Below, piece by piece: positions 42,321 through 54,564 of a stretch of DNA of 64,000 bases. Source of the DNA: Asterella californica (taxonomy: Eukaryota; Streptophyta; Marchantiopsida; Marchantiales; Aytoniaceae); assembly GCA_036924285.1 (NCBI GenBank), contig JAYKYS010000001.1, positions 43,709,501-43,773,500 on the forward strand, in the 5' to 3' direction. The position numbers were made by a program, and so were the translations under genes. The notes under the pieces are model-generated. The model searched no databases. It saw nothing but the letters and a program-made list of their open reading frames with translations, and was not told the origin of the DNA. The stretch's first letter is position 1. The number at the start of each line of letters is the position of its first letter.

Positions 42321-43622
42321 ACATGACGAGGTTGATGAGGAGATAGTGCTAGGGTGGCATGCATCTGTCTTTCTTTGTGTGTTGATCATGAACTCTAGTA
42401 TGGAGGACCAAGTCGTATCTTTCTCTGGTTAGAGAGTAGATGATGAGTCTCTAGATCCTGAGGGTAGAGATGATGTTCCAGACCAGCGAGATATCCATGA
42501 TAATGTGACAGTCATGGAGTATCTACATACTGCTGTGGTAGTAGGCACAGTAAGTGCCAAGGAGCGAGATCGTGTCTTTCAACGAGCGAAGAGATTTCGA
42601 CGAGAAGGACGACATGTACTTCGAGTGTGGGATGATGAGAGGGTACGAATACTCTCACATCCATCCCAGAGGGCACAGTTAGTACGACATGCCTTGAGGA
42701 GTTGGGACATTTTGGAGTGAAACGTACACATAGCTTACTCCAAGGACAATATTGATGGCGTGGTATGCACGTCGATGTGCAACAGTTTGTCGCACGATGT
42801 GTGGTTTGTGATCGAGTACGGGCATCGATTAATGCTCCTACTCCACAGTTACACCCCTTACCGATTATAGGGTTGGGTTATTGTTGGAGTTTGGATTTTG
42901 CGGGATCCTTACTGTTGACCGTACGTCATCATCGATATGTGTTGGTGATGGTGGAATACTTCTCCAAGTGGATTGAGTTGGTGGCATTATCAGACAAGGC
43001 GAGTGAAGGGACGGCGTACGCGTTCTTAGATCGAGTGCTGAGTCGTTTTGGAGCACCAGCTGAAGTGCTGACAGACCAAGGTACAGAGTTCCTTGGTGAG
43101 TTTCAAACCTTGTGTGATCAAGCGCTGATTGATCATCGGACTACATCTCGAGATCATCCTGAGGCGGATGGTTTGGCGGAGAGGGTAGTTCAGACGGTGA
43201 AGAGAAGATTGCACAAGTATGGCTTGAAGAATGGTCACTTGGGAGATTGGGATGTGCAGTTATCATGGTTGGCTATGGGTTATCATTTCAGCCGGCAAGC
43301 GTCTTTGACTTCCTTCTCACCGTACTTTCTATTGTATGACCGAGATCCAGATCTACCTTCGGCCATTCGTCGTGATTCTGCTGAGGTGCTGGACCTTGAT
43401 GACTCGGATATGTGGGTGAGAGCATGTTCTCAACGAGCAGAGACATTTCGGAGAGTTATGCCTATGGCTTTTGAGAACCTAGCGATTGCTCAGCATAGAG
43501 ACACGTTGCGATACGCGACTATCCGAGGAGGAGGTTATCGGCCATCGATTCGTAGATTTCATCCTGGTAATTATATCTATCTACAACAGACCGCACCGAC
43601 GACGTTGGATGTGACCGCATGA
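42321..43622 (+). pseudogene. int: integrase of element M
   Basis: A linker with TAG 42430, then the zinc module: the His part (LVRHA ... LGHFGV) is split by a frameshift near 42690 and the Cys part reads FVARCVVCDRV. TGA 42753 stands at the first of two Trp codons in QYxWRGM. Catalytic core: CWSLDFAGSLL, VLTDQGTEFLGEF and ADGLAERVVQTVKRR give D, D and E. A C-terminal strand region (FHPGNYIYLQQT) is cut by TGA 43620, probably a former Arg codon, after which the frame runs on to the PHD finger. Confidence 0.85.
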
Positions 43623-43637
43623 CACACTATTTTACGA

Positions 43638-43931
43638 GTGCGGGAGGTGTTACCTGCTGGAGTACTCATGTTAGAGGGCCGTGATGGTGTTGTGTGGAAA
43701 GACCATGTGCGTAATTGCGCGCCATGTCATCTTCCCAACATTGATGGTATCGTTGACCCAAGCTTAGCAGTTGTACGCGCGGGCTTGAGGTGTATGTTGT
43801 GTGGGTCTGCTGGTGGAGCAACCCGTATGTTGATGTGTGATGGTTGTTCGAGAGGTTGGCACATGTCATGTTTGACTCCAACTCTCAGTGTCGTTCCTAT
43901 TGGACGGTGGATTTGTCCTCGATGTATATAG
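43638..43931 (+). CDS. C-terminal integrase tail with PHD finger (element M)
   Basis: Open to TAG 43929, in the same frame as the integrase. After a short beta region (VREVLPAGVLMLEGRDGVVW, WKDHVRNCAP) there is a full C4HC3 PHD finger at 43791-43925: CMLC, CDGC, WHMSC, CPRC, with the typical MLMCDGC, CL-x-P and GRWICPRC. PHD fingers bind histone H3 tails, so this could steer integration or the methyltransferase to certain chromatin, the role played by chromodomains in chromoviruses. All eight metal ligands are present. It is labelled CDS because this stretch is undamaged, but it is only the end of the broken polyprotein. Confidence 0.83.
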   Translation: MREVLPAGVLMLEGRDGVVWKDHVRNCAPCHLPNIDGIVDPSLAVVRAGLRCMLCGSAGGATRMLMCDGCSRGWHMSCLTPTLSVVPIGRWICPRCI

Positions 43932-44103
43932 CAGAGATAGCCGATTAGATCTTTGCGTGGTATGGATTACAAACAGGCGACTAACGATGAGGCGATGTAG
44001 CACCCGGTCTCCTGATCCTTGCACTCATGAAGGTGTATATCACATAGTTGGAATATGGAGCTATCTGGAGTTAGAGGGACCTAACCGTCAGTTAGGGGGC
44101 GAT

Positions 44104-44209
44104 TGTGGTACACTTATGTATGTGTATGACATCGTCCATGTGTTATGTGTATGTGTGGTGTACCTCTGACAACGATGTATGTTGTGTAGCGATGTGTATG
44201 CGCACGACA
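44104..44209 (+). repeat. 106-bp direct repeat, copy 1, probable start of M's 3' LTR
   Basis: Begins TGTGGTACACTT just after a G-rich tract (GTTAGGGGGCGA), as an LTR would, and ends GCGCACGACA. It returns at 44506-44611. Confidence 0.6.
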
Positions 44210-44505
44210 GCTGTCACGTCAGTTTGGCACCTCGGCTAGATTGACCGAGTTCGAAGTGACGCATCTCGGTAAGGCCGTTAGTGCCGTTAGGGCGAGTTGG
44301 TGGGAGAGCCCACTAGGGGTATACTTCGCAGGTATGGCTTGGAGGCCTTAGTTCTTCGAGTTGAGCCTTCAAGCTCCAGGCTATGGTGGATAGTCTAGTT
44401 GAGTGTAACCTGGATTCTCGTCGTGCTTAGAGTGGGTTTGGCTTGACCGTTTGTGAGTAATCTTTGTTGTAGTGTTGGAGATGATAATTTCTCTATTCAG
44501 ATTAT

Positions 44506-44611
44506 TGTGATACACTTGTGTATGTGTATGACATCGTCCATGTGTTATGTGTATGTGTGGTGTATCTCTGACAGCGATGTATGTTGTGTAGCGATGTGTA
44601 TGCACACGACA
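44506..44611 (+). repeat. 106-bp direct repeat, copy 2
   Basis: Same length, five differences from copy 1, ending CACACGACA. Copies are separated by 296 bp. Either a 508-bp LTR (TGTGG ... CGACA) with repeated ends, two tandem LTR pieces, or a very small terminal-repeat element. Confidence 0.6.
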
Positions 44612-47600
44612 AAATCACTAACTGAATCTACAAAGATATAAAAATGAGGTGACTCCAAAGTTGAAAGTGCATAACTTGAATTATGAAAAAGTTGAAAGTC
44701 TGTATGTAGGCTTGTATATAGATGATAATTTGTTTACCAATTTGCTAATCATCAAACAAAACAAATTGTGCAAAAATCTACAAAACAAACATGGAAGGAA
44801 ATAACTTGTAGCAAAAGACATAGAATCAATAAACTTCAAATAGTGAACAACAAGAACTTTGAAATAATTAAGCAGAGATTTGAGACAAATCAAGACTCAC
44901 AGAAGCTAGACTGATAGAGGTAACAAAACTAAGGTTCAAAAGATATACAAAGTGAGAGTAGCAAAAGTAAGAATTTTGTGGACAAAGACAAGGAGAGAGC
45001 GCAACATGCATCCCAACTCGAGCATCCCAACCCTCCCTTCGGGTCGGAATGAAGGAAGAGGACAAGCGACGAGGTCTGGATTTTAATTCTTCTCAACGAC
45101 TTGTGAGCGCATTTGTTATAGTTCGTTTGAATTAGACCTCACATTTTTATTATTTTTACCTTAGGTCATCTTGCGTGAACATTTTTCTTCATTTATTGTT
45201 TATTGCTGTTGGGGATCATGTTGTCGCATGTTCTTTTATTTTTCTTGTATTATTTTCATTTTTATCTTTGTTATCTGTATAAAACTTAAGATGGATATCT
45301 CGCTTCATGTTTTGAGCTCAGGAGGGTGAATAAAAAAGTAATGTGGCAGCAAAGCTGGAGGATTATATTAACATAAAGTTCAAACAATAAAATAACACAT
45401 CAACGAGTAGTAGAGCTTCAAAAGTATATTAACTTGGAGTACAAAGTTTTTACTCATACAATCATCTGGCACATTGGCAATAGCTTGCGTACGAAAACAG
45501 AATACACCAAAAGATTAGTATGAGTTCAGAGTCTGACAGAAGCTCGAATCTTGCACTTGAACGACCGAGTGATTTCTATAACCCTTCTACTAGTAATATT
45601 GACTTGACAATAGGCTAGAAAACACATGCTAAGGAAAAAATTACTTGTTGTAATATTGATGGGCACCAAACCAGCAAAATAAGATCAGAATTATGACTAT
45701 AATTTCTAAAAAAATGGCTAGTTCAACAGATTCTCCTCTTTTCTTGTACAACTTGATGCATTTACCAACAACAAAGAGTATCTGAGGTGTATCATCAAGC
45801 TCTTGCAAAGAACAAGTAGCATTTTGATGCACATATGATACCGTGTATGGACCAAATCATATCTTAGAAAATTTTCAAACTATAGAGTGTTGGAGGGTTA
45901 TTTTAAATATTCATGTCATGTGGGACCAAGCGAGAATGACACATGATTAGTTTGAATTGAAAATAATCCATCTGAAAGAACGATGACACTGAATACTAGA
46001 ACGATACTAGCTGAGGTGATTATGCAAGGCTCCTGTAGAATAAGTTCACACTGTACTTGACTTACTTCAGTACCCAACAGTTCATCACTGGAACAGTGAG
46101 GAAAGAGAAGAAAAAGTAATCTCCAAAAGATGAATTTGAATGGAAGGTATTTTGCACTCATGTTTAGAATGTAACATAGTGCTTGGAAAGTCTCATCGTG
46201 TACTGTGGTCCGACCATCGAATGACGAATATATATGTACCTGTTTCATTCACGGTAACTTTAAAATGAGTTTAGGTGAAATTTGAATGCCACCAAAATAA
46301 ATTACTTGGAGAATTCTTTCTTGTCAAGAATGTACACGGCTCTCTAACTTGAAGAAGACTAGATTTGAATACGATCTTGAATCCAAAATTCATTTTCACG
46401 AACAAGGAGCATACAATGACGAAATATAACAACACTATACATGGAACAAGAGCGCCAGTTCAGGACTGCGGGCTTCATTCGGCGATTACCTCTTCCAGAC
46501 TCAGTACTCTTCCTTGGCCGTTTCGTTCAGACGTGTGGAATGGGTACTTGAAACGCTTATCGAAGCCAGTTATGTGGCATATGCAAGGTGCTCAAGAATT
46601 CTCACTCACTGAACAACAACAATCAAATCAGTTTCCCGTTGAATGCTGACTTCTCGTACAAGCTCTTCACATCCAAAACTCAGTTCAGTTCTATGAACAA
46701 ATTATACGAATTATCCCAATTTCACTTCACTCTGCTTTGCGCTTTGTGCCTGCGTTGGCATCATGATTCTTGGTCCAAATCCTGAGTGTGATGTCCCAAA
46801 CACATTCCTCTATGTCCATCACGTCAGCTGCGAGCGTCTAAGGTGAAAAACCAGTCACAAGAAAACTACAATAAACTGATGCACGTTCGAACCAGTTTTC
46901 CCTCCCAAGTTTGGATTCTTTAAATAGAAGTGTTGTGTGATGACCCTATAACTGTAGGTTGAAAGATTCTCGTTGAGAAAAACATCAAACTTCTATGTGC
47001 GGATGGGCCCTAAGATAAGACAATAACGCGCACATATTCCAAACTGTAGCCCAACCATGCTACAGCAGGGATGAAATGTAACGGATCCGGGCCCTCGATA
47101 TGCAGATCGGATGGATACGACGTTGAGGAATTCCACAGTTGTTTAGGTGTCGTAATAGCGCTGGCAGCAGAGTCTGCAGCAACAGAGTAGTAGTGGAACT
47201 GCGTTTGTGCTTGAGCGATTTTGAGAGAGCGGGGCACAAAGACTGACGATCGTCTGATTCGGCGGTGCTGCTGCACCTGTCAATCATGTCCACGACCTGG
47301 CAATGGTGCACTGAAAGGAAGTGTCACCCGAGCTGTGATTGGCTGAGATTTTGGTAGGCGCTTAGAGGTAGAGCCCGGTTGATTCTGTCCCCTCGGAATC
47401 TGACAGTGCTAGCGCTGGTTTGTGAGGACGCTGCGGCTGCTTCGGACTTGTTCGAGATCGTTTTTCCTCGCCCTTCTGGGGTCGTGTTTCCCTGGACCGG
47501 GGCCAGAATCAGTTGTGGCTTCTACCACCTTTTTTGCTCGGGTTTTATTAGGCTTTTCCGGCTCGGTTGTGAGCTCAGCGCGGGATCTATTTTCCTTCGA

Positions 47601-47773
47601 TTTTGCAGTGGTTGGTGGTATAGGCATATTGCGGGAATCTGGAACATAGTCGGGCCCTCGCTGGAATTTGTGGCTCATTTTTGAATTGGGGAGACTGAGA
47701 TGACAGTCTGTAATTTAGGGTTTTAGTCTGAATTGGTAGGAAGTTTTGGCGGAAGCACGAGCAGATTGTAAAC
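44612..47773. other. space between element M and nicalin, no gene supported
   Basis: AT-rich and low in coding signal. Two minus-strand frames deserve mention: 45641-45832 (63 aa ending in a hydrophobic stretch, AIFLEIIVIILILFCWF, like a tail anchor) and 45916-46248 (begins MKQVHIYSSFDGRTTVHDET; the codons after an apparent acceptor read naturally). They could be exons of a minus-strand gene, but I recognise no family and cannot join them. The last 450 bases before 47774 should hold the nicalin promoter; no TATA box is obvious. Confidence 0.4.
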
Positions 47774-50700
47774 ATGAGGAGGATGATGGGGAAGAGAGGA
47801 TCGGACAGGATGGTGGTAGTGTCAGTGCAGGCAGTGGTTGCTCTTCTATGCGTCGTGGCGGCATACATTGAGATATGTGATGCTGCTGCCGTGGTGGATG
47901 TCTATCGGATGATCCAGTATGATTTTCATGGCACACCATTCGGTTCTCGCCGGGCAGTCGTGAACCATCATGCTAGCTCGGGTTTGTCAGTGCCGGGATC
48001 AGATGTCTCACGTACAATAGTGATTCTTCCGATTGATAAAGTCAATGTTACACTTCTGAATGGTGAGCGTAAAGCCCAATTCATCGCCGGATGAAACTCC
48101 TATTAGGTTTGATTTTGTTTTTCTTAGGATTTGTCATTTGGCTTATGTTTCACCATTAGTCATTGCGGTGAAGTTGAAGGCACAGATGTGTTACGGTCTT
48201 CTCATTCTTGAAGTTCCGTGAATCCTATGGAATCGAGTTGTTTCGCAGGATCCATCAGATATCACTTGTCTACTTGGGTTTAAGAGTCGTTCTCTGTCGT
48301 GTTGTTATTTTCTGTGGTTTCTGTCGATGTAATTTGCGGTAATTAAAATCGTTTGACTGGCTTTCATTCCATCACTTGCAGAATATCTCCAGAGTAAGAA
48401 GATTCTGGGCGGCTTGCTTCTGATTCTGCCTCGCACCTTTGAGAATGGGGGTAAATCATCTGGGGAATCTGATAGTGAAGATGCAGATGGAGATCAAACC
48501 GCAGGTGTTGCAGCTCTTGAACAGTGGCTCATCCACAACAATATACCGGTGTGTGAAGTTTTTAGGCTTGAGTAAGGCATGTCGTTTTGATTACCGATTA
48601 GTAGCTCAGCTCAAGTTCATTTTCCTTGTGAACTACCCTAGCACTGAATTATCAGGTTCAGGACATCTTCTTGCTTGTTTTAGGAACTCAATTCCGTGGA
48701 TGTGTGGATTGGTCATAGCTGATCAGGTTTTCCCTTCATTTTGGTTTGTTCGAAGTACATAAAGTAGTTAGGATCACTGATGACCAATGTCTGTTTGGCA
48801 ATTTCAGTATCCTGTGTACTTTGCGTACTCAGATGACAGGATTGACAGTGTATTGAAGGACGTACAATCGAATGATGCTGCTGGAAGGCCTGCAACTGCT
48901 TCTACCGGAGGGTGAGTGAACTATCTCAAGTGAGAGGTGTGCTTCTTGCTAGCAGTGCGTGAAGCTGTTTTCTCTTGGCGTCATCTGCAGAAGTTGTGGG
49001 TGTTCGAAAGGGGGTCTTGCACACTTATCATCTTGTTCGCCTTGCCAGACGTGTTGGTTCTACCTGTGTATAAACGCCTTTTCCTACTCCTAGTGTCATT
49101 ATCATGCCATGAATCAAGCTTTCGCAAGTTCAGTAATCAACGCCGTATTGGCATAACCAGGTACAAACTTGTCGTGCCAGTGTCAGATGCAAAGAAACTG
49201 CCCTCTGCACCGTTTACAAATATCCAGGTGCGGTGAAAACTAGATCTAATTCGAGCCCTTTTTCTGACAAGCTGGATGTGAAGAAGATTGTGGATTTGGT
49301 TTATGTCTCTTTTGGCTTTTCCGTTTTGTCCTGGCTATGGATGAAGGCAAGACTAATAGCTACAGGCCCCTAGATTTGCATCTCAGTTTGAAGCTTGTGC
49401 ATGTCCAGGGATGGCTTTGGGGTTTGAAAGGAGAGGGAGACATTGCCGGTTTACCCACCATTGCTATCGTGGCTTCGTACGACACTTTCGGAGCTGCACC
49501 TGTAAGTATCGTGGGTGTAGAGAGTTGATCACAAGTTGATGCAATCTTGTTTCGGCCTTCCATTGGTTGGTTCGGTTCTGGATTGCAGGGTTGCTGACCG
49601 TGTTTGCACAATGGACACACCACACACTGTCACGGAGTCGGTGAATTAAAATGTCCTGGTTTTGACCCGATTACGATTGGTCGGAGCAGGCTTTAGCTGT
49701 TGGAAGTGACAGCAATGGGAGTGGAATCGTGGCTTTGCTGGAACTGGCGAGATTGTTCTCCCGTTTGTATGCCAACACAAAGACCAGAGCTCCTTATAAT
49801 CTGCTGTTTGGATTGACCTCTGGTGGACCCTTCAACTATAATGGCACAGCCAGGGTAAAGTTCTGAGACTCCTCTGGGCGTATGTGGTTGCCCGTATCAG
49901 TCAGGTGCTCGTAAAGAAAAGCTGTTGATTGTTTCTTTTCGTCTTCGAAACACTTGTTTGTTTACACCTGCGATCGGCTTTACACTGGTGGGTATAATGT
50001 CATATACCGTTGATGTGCACTTTGTTTGTTTCTGATGATTTTGGTTGGTGGGTTGTTTAATAGTGGTTGCGCGGCTTCGATCAACGAGTTCGAGAGAACA
50101 TAGATTACGCGTTGTGCCTGAACAGTATTGGCAATTCTGACAGCATTCGGTTGCATGTATCGAAACCCCCGGACAACGCTTTCATCAAGCAAATCTATGA
50201 CGTACGTTCGAATCATAAACAATCCCCATTGCGTCTTCAGAAGTTTGGGTTGGAGACATTCCTATTTTTACATGCTGTCTGGAATTCTTTCACTTGCTCG
50301 GAAGGGATGATATATATGTACTTCCTTTTAAGTTACTGTACGTTCAAGCTGATGTTCTCAGTTTCTTGTGGACTGGTCTTTTGCCACATTGTACCCGGAT
50401 AATGTAGTACAATAGTGTCTAAGAGCTTTGCGTAATCATCCGCTTTTGATTGCAGAATATTGCAACTGTAGCCACATACTTGGGTGTTACAGTTGAGGTC
50501 AAGCATAAGAAGATCAACATGTCCAACTCACGGGTAGGGACTAGTGTGTATCATTGGTTATTTTGAGTTAAGGTTGGGTGAATCTTTCTCTTTTCTCCCT
50601 CGTATATATTGGGTAGGCAATCAACTTCGTGTGTAGGTGGTTTCTTTACTCAACAACCTGTTGTTCACAGGTAGCGTGGGAACATGAGCAGTTCTCAAGG

Positions 50701-52460
50701 CACAGAATTACCGCAGCAACACTCTCAGAACTGGAATCACCTCCAAATCTCCTTGATCGAGTTGGAGGTATCTCTGACCGAAGGTAAAAGAATCTCTGTT
50801 AAAGCTTGGTGGATATAAATCATGCATATCTCCCTGTTCGGACCGCGCCGGCTTCGTGCACTGTTCGATGTTAAGGATATGTTGCTATCACAAGAGCTTC
50901 TTTCTTGATGACGTTTACGACTGAAAGAGAACCTCCGTTGTCAGAGAAAGTCAAAATGTATGTATAGTATGTATGTATAGTTGATGTATGTATAGTATAC
51001 TCAAAATGTATGTATAGTTGATGCTTTTGGTGTATAGCTTATCTTCCGTTTCTTCCCTCAAGCAGCCGAGAGAAGTCAAAATGATCTGTAGACTTGGTGT
51101 TTTTAGTGTCGTGATTTTTGGCGTATAACTTTTTCTTCCTTTCCTTCTCTGCTAACGTACTTGTATTGCTGGTCGCAGGAACAACGTAAATGATACAGTC
51201 GTTGCTCGCAACATCAAGATTATTGCAGAAAGTCTCGCTGTAAGTGTTGAAATCGAGTTGATCCATTATCATATTTTGTTCTGCTGCTCGTCCATGACAA
51301 GTTTTGTTTGGGTTTTTGCTGTCAAGTTAAGGCAGCGTTTGGAAAGAGTTGCAACTACCGCCTGTAGTAGAGAGTTCTGAACCAACAATCTTTGCGTACA
51401 GAAACATATTTATGGGCTGGAAGGGAAGGACATTGAGGTGTTTGCGCATGGCAGTAGCCTTGCTGTCAGCGTTCCCTACGTTAAATCTTGGCTAGATTTA
51501 CTTTCCCGGACTCCACGAGTTGCCCCTTTTCTTGGGAAGAATGCTCCCATCATTGCTGCGTTACAGAAGGTTCGATACTCACTACATGCCAAGATGCTTG
51601 AAGCTCCAACAGTGATGTGATATCTTTCTCGCGTAGAACTGGGAGCCCCTTTGTTCTCAGACCTGTGTTGATGTTCTGTTATTTCAGGAGTTGGCTGTTC
51701 ACACAAAGGATGTGAGTCTCCAACATGATAACTTGGACGGCACTTTTTTGTTTTACAACACCATGAAAGCTCAGCTAAGTATTTATCAGGTAAAAACTCC
51801 AGTTTTCTCCTGGTCTTGAATGTCATTGTGGTTGCTTGATTCTAGACTGATTCCAGACCTAAGACCAATTCTGGTACTGATGTGGATTATGCACTGTTTT
51901 ACACCATGTATATTATGATTTCTGTACTGCTTCGATTAGCAATTGTTTGAGGTCCACGAAACATGCTGAATGTACGTAATCAAAGATATTACGTCTGTTG
52001 GGCGTCGATCGCGCTTGCACTAGGGGGACTGTCGCCGTTAAGCATTCTCTCTGGATGCCGCAGTTGTGTGTTTGTTCAGGAAGTGATTCTAGGAAGCTGA
52101 CGGAAGTCTGCATGTGATGGTTCTCGCAGGTTGCAAGTGTAACATTCGATTTGTTCATCATGCTCGCTGTCGGTGCCTACTTGGGAATTCTGTTCCTGAT
52201 TCTTGTAATTACCACAAAGGTGAGGATCAGGTTATGATATTTTGAGCATGAAGTCGGTGGATGTGTACAGGCAAAACACTAGACTTAGAAGTTGGTTATT
52301 GGTGTGACGTAGTCTGTGCCTGTAGGCTTGTGAAGACCAAATTGACATGGAGAAGAAATTCTTATCGGAAGTCTTTGTCGGGGTGTCTCGGTCACAGGGT
52401 TTGGATGATCTGGTGGGAGCTTTCAGGAGGCCTCCATCACGTAAGTTAAAGGGCAATTGA
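47774..52460 (+). CDS. NCLN: nicalin (ER translocon-associated, nicastrin-like), 14 exons
   Basis: Exons 47774-48062, 48382-48548, 48808-48911, 49161-49227, 49409-49501, 49690-49854, 50064-50201, 50456-50533, 50671-50783, 51179-51239, 51402-51569, 51688-51789, 52130-52219, 52398-52460; all introns GT-AG and phases agree, giving 565 residues, the family's usual size. Signal peptide about residues 15-38 ([17 protein letters not shown]), lumenal aminopeptidase-like domain with the conserved VGSDSNGSG and [11 protein letters not shown] stretches, C-terminal membrane segment [20 protein letters not shown] and short cytosolic tail ending [11 protein letters not shown]. Nicalin with NOMO and TMEM147 forms the BOS complex of the multipass translocon in the ER membrane; the fold is peptidase-like but not thought catalytic. 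Start ATG 47774 gives the signal peptide; a second ATG lies three codons on. Confidence 0.93.
50956..51020 (+). repeat. TATG-rich microsatellite in nicalin intron 9
   Basis: Repeats of GTATGTATAGT and TTGATG within the 395-bp intron 50784-51178. Confidence 0.7.
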
Positions 52461-54564
52461 GAGCAGGGTAACTTCGAATGGCAAAGTTCGGTCGGCAACT
52501 TTCCTCAGATGGCTTTTATGTCAGTGCGCGGAAGCTTTAGCTCCAACTGAGTTGTCTACACCAGTCCTCACGGGCTGCTCCCCCAGTTTTAACCGGGGAA
52601 TTAGTGGATGCTTTAGGAGTTCTGTTTCTCGCGGCCGCTCTTTACCCTCTGGGCAGCAATGTGTAATTTCTTCTGAATGAAAAGACCTACCTTTTCTCAC
52701 TCATCACGTGAGGTTTGATGAGGACTGCGGAATGGTTGATCGTTGCGGTGCACCGTATGGTTTGAGTATGTGTTCTCATGGAGGCGATTTGCAGCATGCT
52801 CTTGTATAGCGAAAGCGTTAAGGCCACCTGTTTTCCGATGTCATCGAGTCGGTTCCAAGGTTTCGAAACCTGACTTAGAGGCCAAAACGGAGCAAGGATG
52901 AGTATGGCGCAGGACTCACCATTTCTGATCCTTCGGGGGAAGTCCACTTTCCCACATGCTCACAGTAAGGGAGTTCGTGGATGACTCAAAGTTACGGCCA
53001 TATGCGCAGGAAGGAAACATGAGGAGATACAAGGAGCCGACAAGTTTGAAACGGTGATCGGAGAATTTATCTGGAGCGGGTCTGCCCGTGGCCCACACCA
53101 TGAGGTATTAAACACTTTTGAAGTCACAGTGGACGGGAGCTAGCCATTCTGTTCGGTGCGAAGAGAGCGAAGAGAATGTGACCTCTGCAGACACTGCCCG
53201 GGACCTACCTTGGCAGCAATATTATTATGAGGCGCGTGAAGTCCTGGGATATGTGCGTCTCGAACAGAAAAGAGACGCGACCTCCATGGTATGAGACGTG
53301 ACTTTTACTGGTTTTAGTACCAGTTCCATTATCGTGAACCAACAGGGGAATCCTACAAGCGATGCAAGAGCAAGAGCTTTCACGGCATTGCTCCGGCAGG
53401 TTTTCGCTCATGGCTGTTGAACTTCTCCGAACGATTCTCTGCGTCTTGCGCCGGCGGCATCATGGCAGCAGCGCAATAGAGTCTCGACCTAACAAGTTGG
53501 TAATTTCCACCCACCATCACACTACGTGCGACGAAAAGCAATTATAACCCGAGAATGCGTCGTAAATGTATCTCCCCGTTAAGTACGAGGGAGAATCAAA
53601 CAGAACCAAGTCTTGAAATTTTTCCTCGTGAAAGAGCTATGAAGAGAATCTGGATCAGTAACCTGACAGATTCTCGTCCGGCACATCGAACTTGGTGAGA
53701 GGAAAGAATACACATGCTGCAACCACAAGCCCCTGCAACTTCAGGGGAACTCTAAAGATCCAAAGAAGAGCTGAAGATTGATTGCTTCAAGCATTGCAAC
53801 CTGCAAGTGACGGAAAGACTAAAACAGACAGTTGAACTGTTCGCATTCTTTGGACGCTTACTGAGCGCTGACGAGCGCTTGCGCATGTGAGACGGGATTC
53901 CTTCATGGAACAACAGGTCAGAACAGAGAATCTCATGGCAACTAGACGTATGCTCAAAAAAAGGTATTCTGGGTCACCCGGAGCACTTGTAGTCATACTC
54001 GGGGTTTAACAGAAAACAACGCTGCAAACACAGAAGTAAACAGTTATTCACTTGTAGTAACAAATTATACGAGTTTAATCGTAGCAGACTTGAGTCCACC
54101 TCGTTTTCGACCCAGGACAATACTCGGCAAACACAAGACTAAACATGTTTAACTTTTAGACCAAAATAATATGATCACAGATAATATAAATGGATTTATT
54201 TCTATCCAAAATGTTTTCAATTCCTCGTTATGGCCTCGTCTTAGCTCTGATCTTCATCGCCTTATGACACACACCCATCTTATGTGGACTCGTGTTATCG
54301 ATTTGAAATTTTCAGATCGATTGTATGCAAATTTTGCAACATGAGTACTACTTGTATATCTTATCCTAATTTACTATTATGATAGAAGTTACAAATTTCA
54401 ATCCAGTATTGCAAACAGCATGAAGGATTCTGTAATGTGAATTGCTTTTAGTGGTTACAGTAATATACAAGTTTATCGTATTGTCGATAGTTCATTTGAA
54501 AATTTTAAATCGATTGTTGTGATTAGTTGTACTGCATTAACTTCTAGGAACTTGTGTTCGCTTT
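52461..54564. other. space downstream of nicalin, no gene supported
   Basis: The first few hundred bases are presumably the nicalin 3' UTR. Minus-strand frames at 52687-52947, 52916-53101 and 53205-53411 are moderately long, and one ends at a donor-like site (AAATGGTGAGTCC on the minus strand near 52917), but none resembles a protein I know. Confidence 0.35.

Larger units (their letters stand above)
36753..44611 (+). mobile_element. Ty3/gypsy element M carrying a DNA methyltransferase and a PHD finger
   Basis: One polyprotein read in order: Gag with two zinc knuckles, retropepsin (DSG), DNMT3-type cytosine-5 methyltransferase, reverse transcriptase (YIDD), RNase H, integrase, PHD finger; then a G-rich tract and LTR-like repeats. 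The 5' end was lost where A2 inserted. Gag through the first half of the methyltransferase shares one frame, so the enzyme is part of the polyprotein, not a captured passenger in an untranslated region. Decay: about nine in-frame stops and three frameshifts. No chromodomain; the PHD finger occupies the place where chromodomains sit in other Ty3/gypsy integrases. Confidence 0.9.

Noticed and set aside
44104..44611. Calling the region a TRIM element outright
   Set aside because: No primer site after the first unit and no purine tract before the second; an LTR of element M explains it as well.
50956..51020. Short regular repeats as a CRISPR-like array
   Set aside because: It is a simple TATG microsatellite in an intron of a eukaryotic gene; no direct repeats with unique spacers exist in the window.
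52687..53411. Minus-strand gene downstream of nicalin
   Set aside because: Frames can be seen but no protein family, start or consistent splice pattern could be supported.
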